From Microbacteriaceae bacterium (lineage in GTDB: Bacteria; Actinomycetota; Actinomycetes; Actinomycetales; Microbacteriaceae), in NCBI GenBank assembly GCA_022701925.1, contig JAKONM010000043.1, positions 1 through 18,996 on the forward strand: DNA of 18,996 nucleotides, written 5' to 3'. The translations under genes were made by a program, and so were the position numbers. Positions 14,736-18,996 of the stretch are shown here, piece after piece. The notes beneath the pieces were generated by a model. The model searched no databases. It was not told where the DNA came from and saw only the letters and a list, made by a program, of their open reading frames with translations. Position 1 is the first letter of the stretch; the number at the start of each line of letters is the position of its first letter.

Positions 14736-14939
14736 ATGAGCAACAGCACCCCCCAGGGCCCCGGCCCCGAGTTCGGCTCGAAGCCGGACGCCACCCCGCT
14801 GGACGAGGACGCGGAGGTCGCACCCGCCATGGATCGCGAGATCGCGGGCCTGCAGGCCGACGGCCAGGACGACGGCGTCATCGAAATCGGCGACGACGAG
14901 GGCCCGAACCTGAACGCCGACACCGGCAACGTCTCCTGA
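14736..14939 (+). CDS. 67-aa acidic, disordered hypothetical protein
   Basis: A small soluble protein with no recognised domain. It starts with a Ser/Pro/Gly-rich stretch (MSNSTPQGPGPEFGSKPD). It continues with an acidic middle and end (LDEDAEVAPAMDREIAGLQ, DGQDDGVIEIGDDEGPNLN). A short predicted helix, MDREIAGLQ, is the only ordered-looking part. The composition gives a strongly negative charge. The ATG at 14736 has GGGAG 9 nt upstream, and a CATGCT box at 14711-14716 could be the -10. Hairpins on both sides make it a single-gene unit. It may be a stress or DNA/RNA-mimic type protein, but this is only inference. Confidence 0.7.
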   Translation: MSNSTPQGPGPEFGSKPDATPLDEDAEVAPAMDREIAGLQADGQDDGVIEIGDDEGPNLNADTGNVS

Positions 14940-14947
14940 CGGACCGG

Positions 14948-14984
14948 GTGCGGCCGACGCTCCTCGACGGGACGTCGGCCGCAC
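14948..14984 (+). terminator. Hairpin after the 67-aa gene
   Basis: GTGCGGCCGACG (14948-14959) pairs perfectly with 14973-14984 (CGTCGGCCGCAC). The 13-nt loop can pair further (TCC with GGA). It starts 9 nt after the stop and ends 31 nt before the next gene. Confidence 0.65.
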
Positions 14985-15015
14985 GCGTGCTGCGGCCGAG
15001 TGGAAGGGCGAGGAC

Positions 15016-16866
15016 GTGAGCGGGCATCGACTGAGCGGCTCCATCAGCCCCTACCTGCGCTCGCACGCCGACAACCCGGTCGACTGGTTCCCGTGGGGGC
15101 CGGAGGCGTTCGCCGCCGCGGCCGCGCGGGACGTGCCCCTCCTGGTGTCCGTCGGCTACGCCACCTGCCACTGGTGCCACGTCATGGCGCGCGAGAGCTT
15201 CTCCGATCCGGCGCTGGCCGCGGTGCTGAACGACGGGTTCGTCGCGGTGAAGGTCGACCGCGAGGAGCACCCGGAGGTCGACGCGGCCTGCCTGGCCGCC
15301 GCCGGGGCGTTCACCCCGAACCTGGGCTGGCCGCTGAACGTGTTCATGACCCCGACCGCCCGGGTGTTCCACGCCGGCACCTACTCGCCGCCGCGGCCGG
15401 CGCAGGGCCACCCCTCCTTCGCGCAGGTGCTCGAGGCGGTGACGGAGGCGTGGACGGACCGGCGCGACGAGGTGGAGCGCTCCGCCGCCGGGCTGCAGGA
15501 GGCGCTCGCGGCGGCCGGCGCGGGCGAGCCCGGCGTCGTGGACCCGGCCGACCTGCAGCGGGTCGTGCACGAGCTGGCCGGGTACGAGGACCGGGTGCAC
15601 GGCGGCTTCGGCGGCGCACCGAAGTTCCCGACCACGCCGCTGCTGCTGGCGCTGCTGGCGCTCGGCCGGGGCTCCGCCCTGCCCCAGGCGGACCGCGCGA
15701 CCGCGACGGGACTGGCCGAGCGGGCGCTCGCCGCCATGCGTCGGTCCGGGCTGCACGACCCGGTGGAGGGCGGGTTCTTCCGCTACGCCACCCGGCGCGA
15801 CTGGTCCGAGCCGCACTGGGAGCGCATGCTCACCGACAACGCCCTGCTGCTGCGGGCGTACGCCGAGGTGGGCGACCACGACACGGCGGCCGGCGTCGCG
15901 GGGTTCCTGACCGGCGTCCTCGCCCGGCCGGACGGCGGCTTCGGATCCGCGCAGGACTCCGAGAGCGACGTGGTGGGGGCCGACGGGACGGCTGCCCGCA
16001 GCGAGGGCGGGTACTACGCGCTGGACGCGGCCGGACGCGCGTCGCAGCGGCCCCCCGCGGTCGACGGCAAGGTGCTCACGGGCTGGAACGGGCTGGCGAT
16101 CGGCGCGCTGGCGGTCGCCGGCGAGCGGTTCGGCGAGCCGACGTGGGTCGCGGCCGCGGTCGGAGCCGCGGAGGTGCTGCTGCAGCGGCACGTCCGCGAC
16201 GGCCGACTGCTGCGCGCCAGCCTGGACGGGCGCGCCTCCGACGCCGCCGCCACCCTCGAGGATCGCGGCGGCCTCGCCGTCGGGCTGCTGGAGGCCGCGT
16301 TGGCGGCCGGGCGCCCGGACCTGGCCGAGGCCGCGCGCGACCTGGTGGACGGGGCGCTCGTCGACGGCCGGCTCGTGGAGCCGCAGCGGGATCCGACCCT
16401 GGCGGCCCTCGGCGTGCCGGCCCCGGGGGAGGAGTCGGAGGGCGCTGCTCCCGGCGGCGCGGCGCTGATCGCCCACGCGGCCCGCCTGCTGCACCTGCTG
16501 ACCGGCGAGACCGCCTACGCCGACGCCGCGGCGGCGACCCTCGCTCCGCTGGCGCGCGCCGCGGTCGACCGCCCGATCGGCTCGGGCGGCGTGCTCGCCG
16601 GGCTGGTGGAGGCGCTCGAGCCGGTGCGGCAGGTCGTCGTCGTGACGCCCGAGCCGCATGGTCCGCTGGCGCGGGCCGCGCGCACGCTGCCCTCCTCCGT
16701 CACGGCGGTCGTCGACGACGGGACGGCGGCGGCGTTCGCGGCGGCCGGGTTCGAGCTGTTCGCGGACCGCTCCTCGCTCGGCGGCGGCGCGGCGTACGTC
16801 TGCGAGGACTTCGTCTGCCGTCTGCCGGTGACCGAGCCCGCAGCCCTCGCCGGCCCGCCGCGCTGA
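15016..16866 (+). CDS. DUF255 / YyaL-type thioredoxin-fold protein (SPATA20 family)
   Basis: A 616-aa protein with an N-terminal thioredoxin-like DUF255 domain and a C-terminal alpha/alpha-barrel (six-hairpin glycosidase-like) region. The opening NPVDWFPWGPEAF (20-32) and the redox motif CHWCHVM (51-57) are diagnostic of the family. GWPLNVFMTP and GGFGGAPKFP are also conserved. The Cys51/Cys54 pair suggests thiol redox activity, but the physiological role is unsettled. Members are usually 600-700 aa, so this one is complete if slightly short. The GTG at 15016 has GAGGA just upstream (15010-15014), a tight but usable spacing, and starts the family sequence (HRLSGSISPYLRSHADNPVDW). It is followed 62 nt later by the aldo/keto reductase. 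Confidence 0.92.
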   Translation: MSGHRLSGSISPYLRSHADNPVDWFPWGPEAFAAAAARDVPLLVSVGYATCHWCHVMARESFSDPALAAVLNDGFVAVKVDREEHPEVDAACLAAAGAFTPNLGWPLNVFMTPTARVFHAGTYSPPRPAQGHPSFAQVLEAVTEAWTDRRDEVERSAAGLQEALAAAGAGEPGVVDPADLQRVVHELAGYEDRVHGGFGGAPKFPTTPLLLALLALGRGSALPQADRATATGLAERALAAMRRSGLHDPVEGGFFRYATRRDWSEPHWERMLTDNALLLRAYAEVGDHDTAAGVAGFLTGVLARPDGGFGSAQDSESDVVGADGTAARSEGGYYALDAAGRASQRPPAVDGKVLTGWNGLAIGALAVAGERFGEPTWVAAAVGAAEVLLQRHVRDGRLLRASLDGRASDAAATLEDRGGLAVGLLEAALAAGRPDLAEAARDLVDGALVDGRLVEPQRDPTLAALGVPAPGEESEGAAPGGAALIAHAARLLHLLTGETAYADAAAATLAPLARAAVDRPIGSGGVLAGLVEALEPVRQVVVVTPEPHGPLARAARTLPSSVTAVVDDGTAAAFAAAGFELFADRSSLGGGAAYVCEDFVCRLPVTEPAALAGPPR

Positions 16867-16928
16867 GCGCAGCGGTCGGAGTCGCCGCACCCGGTGAACC
16901 GCTCAGGAGCGGCTGGCAGCCTGACCGC

Positions 16929-17708
16929 ATGCCCGACATCCCCCTCCTCGACGGCCAGGACGGCGCCCGCGTGCCCGCGATCGGCCTCGGCACCTACGAC
17001 CTGCGGGGCGCTGCCGGCACCGCGTCGGTGCGCACCGCGATCGACGCCGGCTACCGGCTGATCGACTCCGCCTTCAACTACGACAACGAGGGCGCCGTCG
17101 GCCGCGCGGTGCGCGAGTCGGGTGCCCCGCGCGACGGGCTGGTCTTCACGACGAAGCTGCCCGGCCGGTACCACCGCCACGACCTGGCGCGCTGGGCGGT
17201 CGAGGAGAGCCTGAACCGCTGCGGCCTCGACCGCCTCGACCTGGTGCTGATCCACTGGCCGAACCCCTCCCGCGGCCTGTACGCGGAGGCGTGGAGGGCG
17301 CTGGTGGAGGCGCGGGAGGACGGCTTGATCGGGATGATCGGCGTCAGCAACTTCCTGCCCGACCACCTGGACCGCATCATCGGCGACACGGGGGTGACGC
17401 CGGTGCTGAACCAGATCGAGGTGCACCCGTACTTCCCGCAGGACGCGCTGCGGGCGGCGAACGCCGAACGGGGCATCCTGACCGAGGGGTGGTCGCCGCT
17501 CGGCAAGAACTCGAGCGACGCCGACGACCCGGAGGTGCGGCGCATCGCCGAGGCCCACGGCGTGAGCCCGCGCCGGCTGCTGCTGGCGTGGTCGATGCCG
17601 AACCTGGACGTGTTCGGCATCGACCTGACCGCGGACGACATGACCGACCTGGCCGGCCTGGCCGGGAAGCACGAGGGGGCCGACCCCGCGACGCACGAGG
17701 AGCTGTGA
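16929..17708 (+). CDS. Aldo/keto reductase lacking the cofactor-binding IPKS segment
   Basis: A 259-aa protein of the AKR superfamily, which reduces aldehydes and ketones with NADPH. The catalytic tetrad is intact: Asp46 and Tyr51 (LIDSAFNYDNE), Lys76 (FTTKLP) and His109 (VLIHWPNP). IGVSNFLPDHL (137-147) and NQIEVHPYF (161-169) are typical. However, after LLLAWSMP (217-224) the sequence goes straight to NLDVFGIDLTADDM. The family normally has about 15-20 residues here, including the IPKS and following Arg/Asn that bind the NADPH phosphate. They are missing without loss of frame. The enzyme may be inactive, or use the cofactor differently. A CAGCCT box 6 nt before the ATG hints at leaderless transcription. 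The stop overlaps the ATG of the next, broken ORF (TGATG). Confidence 0.85.
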   Translation: MPDIPLLDGQDGARVPAIGLGTYDLRGAAGTASVRTAIDAGYRLIDSAFNYDNEGAVGRAVRESGAPRDGLVFTTKLPGRYHRHDLARWAVEESLNRCGLDRLDLVLIHWPNPSRGLYAEAWRALVEAREDGLIGMIGVSNFLPDHLDRIIGDTGVTPVLNQIEVHPYFPQDALRAANAERGILTEGWSPLGKNSSDADDPEVRRIAEAHGVSPRRLLLAWSMPNLDVFGIDLTADDMTDLAGLAGKHEGADPATHEEL

Positions 17709-17923
17709 TGCGCGCGCCCGAGGGCCTGGCCGACGTCTGAGCCGACCGGCAGCAGGCCGTCGACATGACGCCGAAGGAGCTGGAGGAGCGGCTGGCGACC
17801 GACGGGTCGAAGGCCGTCGGCTCCGTGCACCGGCACGCCGCGCAGGGCGGTCCGAAGGAGGACGCCGAGCACTCGAAGTGGCGGTACTCCCTGATGAACC
17901 GGGGGAACGACCCGCTCAATTGA
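17708..17923 (+). pseudogene. Small gene interrupted by an in-frame TGA
   Basis: The ATG at 17708 overlaps the aldo/keto reductase stop (TGATG) and has an excellent Shine-Dalgarno (GAGGAG, 17697-17702). After ten codons (MRAPEGLADV) it meets TGA at 17738-17740. The same frame then continues with coding-like codons (ADRQQAVDMTPKELEERL) to TGA at 17921-17923, ending HSKWRYSLMNRGNDPLN. A restart ATG at 17765 would give a 52-aa protein but has no good ribosome binding site. The simplest reading is a nonsense mutation in a small coupled gene of 71 codons. The alternatives are a 10-codon upstream ORF controlling a 52-aa protein, or a sequencing error. The family is not recognised; the product is hydrophilic and basic at its end. 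Confidence 0.5.
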
Positions 17924-18002
17924 GGTGCGAGTCGGTCCACGACCGGAGCGCGATGCGCCCGATCAGCACCACGGCGACCGACACGATCAGGAGCCTCAGC
18001 AT
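17916..18002 (-). CDS. 28-aa single-helix membrane microprotein
   Basis: A short ORF whose product begins MLRLLIVSVAVVLIGRIALR and ends SWTDSHLN. Residues 3-19 form one hydrophobic helix, with Arg residues at 3, 16 and 20. There is no Shine-Dalgarno, but a TAGCGT box sits exactly 6 nt before the ATG, the same leaderless layout seen for two other genes in this window, and a strong hairpin just upstream separates it from pspA. Its stop shares the palindrome TCAATTGA (17916-17923) with the stop of the plus-strand ORF, so the two genes overlap tail to tail by 8 nt. It could be a small membrane regulator or a toxin-like peptide; I do not recognise it. Confidence 0.45.
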   Translation of the reverse strand: MLRLLIVSVAVVLIGRIALRSWTDSHLN

Positions 18003-18008
18003 CGCAGC

Positions 18009-18014
18009 ACGCTA
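18009..18014 (-). promoter_or_regulatory. Putative leaderless -10 box of the microprotein
   Basis: On the minus strand TAGCGT is followed by 6 nt (GCTGCG) and the ATG at 18002. It fits the TAnnnT leaderless pattern, and no Shine-Dalgarno is present. Confidence 0.45.
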
Positions 18015-18018
18015 GTGC

Positions 18019-18061
18019 GCGCCGCTGAGCACCCGGCCGCACGCGGGGTGCTCAGCGGCGC
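18019..18061 (-). terminator. 16-bp hairpin downstream of pspA
   Basis: 18019-18034 pairs perfectly with 18046-18061 around an 11-nt loop. It lies about 80 nt past the pspA stop and just before the microprotein promoter. Each arm contains one CGCTGAGCAC. The stretch 18062-18141 between it and pspA has further short GC stems (GGCCC 18079-18083 with GGGCC 18091-18095) and no ORF that I can support. Confidence 0.65.
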
Positions 18062-18141
18062 AGCGCAGCGGAGCCGCAGGCCCTGTGGCGGGGCCGGCGG
18101 AGCCGGTCGCGCCTCAGGGGCTCCGAGAAGGAACAGCCCTG

Positions 18142-18888
18142 CTACTGCTGGTCGCGCACCGGGGTGGCGGTCAGCTCGACCGGGTTCTTCAACGCGGCGA
18201 GCCGCGCCTCGATCTCGGTCTGCTTGCCGAGGTCCTCCAGGCTCTCGAACTGCTTGTCGAGGCTGGACGAGGCGAGCTCCTGCTGGCCCATCACCTTCGC
18301 CTCCTCGCGGCGGACCTTCTCGTCGTAGCGGCCCAGCTCGCTGGTGGGGTCCAGGATGTCGATCGACTTCATGGCGCCCAGCACCTGCGACTGCGCGGCG
18401 GCCGTCTTCTGGCGGGCGACCAGCTCGTTGCGCTTCGACCGCAGCTGGTCGAGCTTCTGCTTCATGCCGTCGAGGCCCTGCTTCAGCTTCTCGACGGTCT
18501 CGGTCTGGCTGGCGATCGTCGGCTCGGCGGCCTTCGCCTCGCTCTCGCTCTGCATCTGCTTGCCGATGGCGATCTTGGCCAGGTTGTCGAACTTGTCGGC
18601 GTCGGTCGTGTTGCCGGACTGCCGCAGCTGGTCGCCCTTGGCGCTCGCGGCCAGCGCCTTGCGGCCCCAGTCGTTCGCCGCGTCGACGTCCTCACGGTGG
18701 TCCTGCTCGAGCATGCGCAGGTTGCCGATGGTCACAGCGACGGCGTCCTCCGCCTCCGCGATGCTGTTCGTGTAGTCCCGGACCAGCTGGTCCAGCATCT
18801 TCTCGGGGTCCTCCGCCTGGTCGATCAGCGAGTTGACGTTCGCGCGGACCAGGGTCGAGATTCGGCCGAAGATCGACTGCTTCACCAT
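18142..18888 (-). CDS. pspA: PspA/IM30 family phage shock protein
   Basis: A 248-aa peripheral membrane protein that supports membrane integrity under envelope stress by forming coiled-coil assemblies on the inner face. The N-terminus SIFGRISTLVRANVNSLIDQAEDPEKMLDQLVRDY (5-39) is the family's amphipathic helix plus the conserved E-D-P-E/x-x-L-x-Q segment. The rest is predicted long coiled coil, with no membrane helix. The length is normal. The ATG at 18888 has AGGAAGG about 10 nt upstream. It lies 65 nt downstream of the end of a Gly-rich TPM-type gene on the same strand, so the two are probably one operon. Its codon use includes more AAG/CAG and less extreme GC than its neighbours, as expected from its composition. 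Confidence 0.92.
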   Translation of the reverse strand: MVKQSIFGRISTLVRANVNSLIDQAEDPEKMLDQLVRDYTNSIAEAEDAVAVTIGNLRMLEQDHREDVDAANDWGRKALAASAKGDQLRQSGNTTDADKFDNLAKIAIGKQMQSESEAKAAEPTIASQTETVEKLKQGLDGMKQKLDQLRSKRNELVARQKTAAAQSQVLGAMKSIDILDPTSELGRYDEKVRREEAKVMGQQELASSSLDKQFESLEDLGKQTEIEARLAALKNPVELTATPVRDQQ

Positions 18889-18953
18889 CTGTCGGTTCCT
18901 TCCTGTGGGTTGAAAAGGGTCGTGCCGTGCGGGTCCGGGCGGGATCCGCGGTC

Positions 18954-18996
18954 CTAGAAGTCGCCGCCTCCGCCGCCCCCGCCGAAGTCGCCGCCG
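18954..18996 (-). CDS. C-terminus of Gly-rich (TPM-domain type) protein, partial
   Basis: Only the last 14 codons or so are inside the window; they read GGDFGGGGGGGDF and stop at TAG 18954-18956. A Gly-rich tail ending in GGDF is typical of TPM-domain (DUF477) membrane proteins, and in Actinomycetota such a gene often sits directly upstream of pspA. The domain itself is out of view, so the family call rests on this tail and the context. Confidence 0.6.
   Translation of the reverse strand, partial: GGDFGGGGGGGDF

Noticed and set aside
16899..16912. Small hairpin CCGCT/AGCGG between the DUF255 and aldo/keto reductase genes as a terminator
   Set aside because: Only 5 bp with a 4-nt loop and no T-tract; such stems are frequent by chance at this GC content.
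17738..17740. TGA read as selenocysteine in the small ORF after the aldo/keto reductase
   Set aside because: I could not fold a convincing SECIS-like stem just downstream, and no selenocysteine machinery is in view. A nonsense mutation is simpler.
18954..18996. GCC/GGC repetition at the right edge as a tandem repeat element
   Set aside because: It reads in frame as the Gly-rich C-terminus of a protein ending GGDF, so it is coding low complexity.

Overview
The window is very GC-rich (third codon positions almost all G or C). It has frequent GTG starts, short intergenic gaps, stop/start overlaps (GTGA, ATGA, TGATG) and TAnnnT boxes 6-7 nt before start codons, as in leaderless transcription. 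Together with a fused, very long HrpA-type helicase, a PspA/TPM pair and a Chlamydia-like R2 subunit, this points to a high-GC Actinomycetota chromosome. A Micrococcales-like genus is a guess. No rRNA, tRNA, CRISPR array, insertion sequence or phage gene was seen, so this looks like ordinary chromosome with some decayed or unusual small loci.

Layout. Positions 1-741 hold the 3' end of a ribonucleotide reductase small-subunit gene and its hairpin. 807-2636 is a convergent GNAT/MFS pair. From 2637 a 63-nt gap with two opposed leaderless-type promoter boxes leads into two overlapping alpha/beta hydrolase genes (2700-4129). 4130-4370 holds an 18-codon ORF with a strong Shine-Dalgarno, then a GC-rich hairpin, then a DUF1697 gene (4371-4892). 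A convergent mntH (4910-6157, minus) follows, then a 311-nt divergent gap, a 14-TM DHA2-type exporter (6469-7944), an SGNH-like/GAF fusion protein (8066-9172) and a sulfurtransferase overlapping it by ATGA. A 17-bp perfect hairpin separates these from the 1352-codon hrpA gene on the minus strand (10165-14223).

The right part holds a GlsB/YeaQ-type small membrane protein, a 67-aa acidic protein (each followed by a hairpin), a DUF255/YyaL-type thioredoxin-fold protein (15016-16866), an aldo/keto reductase that lacks the usual nucleotide-binding IPKS segment, an ORF broken by an early TGA (17708-17923), a 28-aa membrane microprotein on the other strand, and pspA followed (upstream on its strand) by the C-terminus of a Gly-rich TPM-type protein at the window edge.

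The genes do not form one pathway. Themes are nucleotide and metal metabolism (R2, MntH), efflux (two MFS), redox and sulfur handling (DUF255, aldo/keto reductase, rhodanese) and envelope stress (PspA/TPM, GlsB-type). The least explained loci are the small ones: the 18-codon ORF before DUF1697, the interrupted ORF after the aldo/keto reductase, and the 28-aa peptide that shares its stop palindrome with it.
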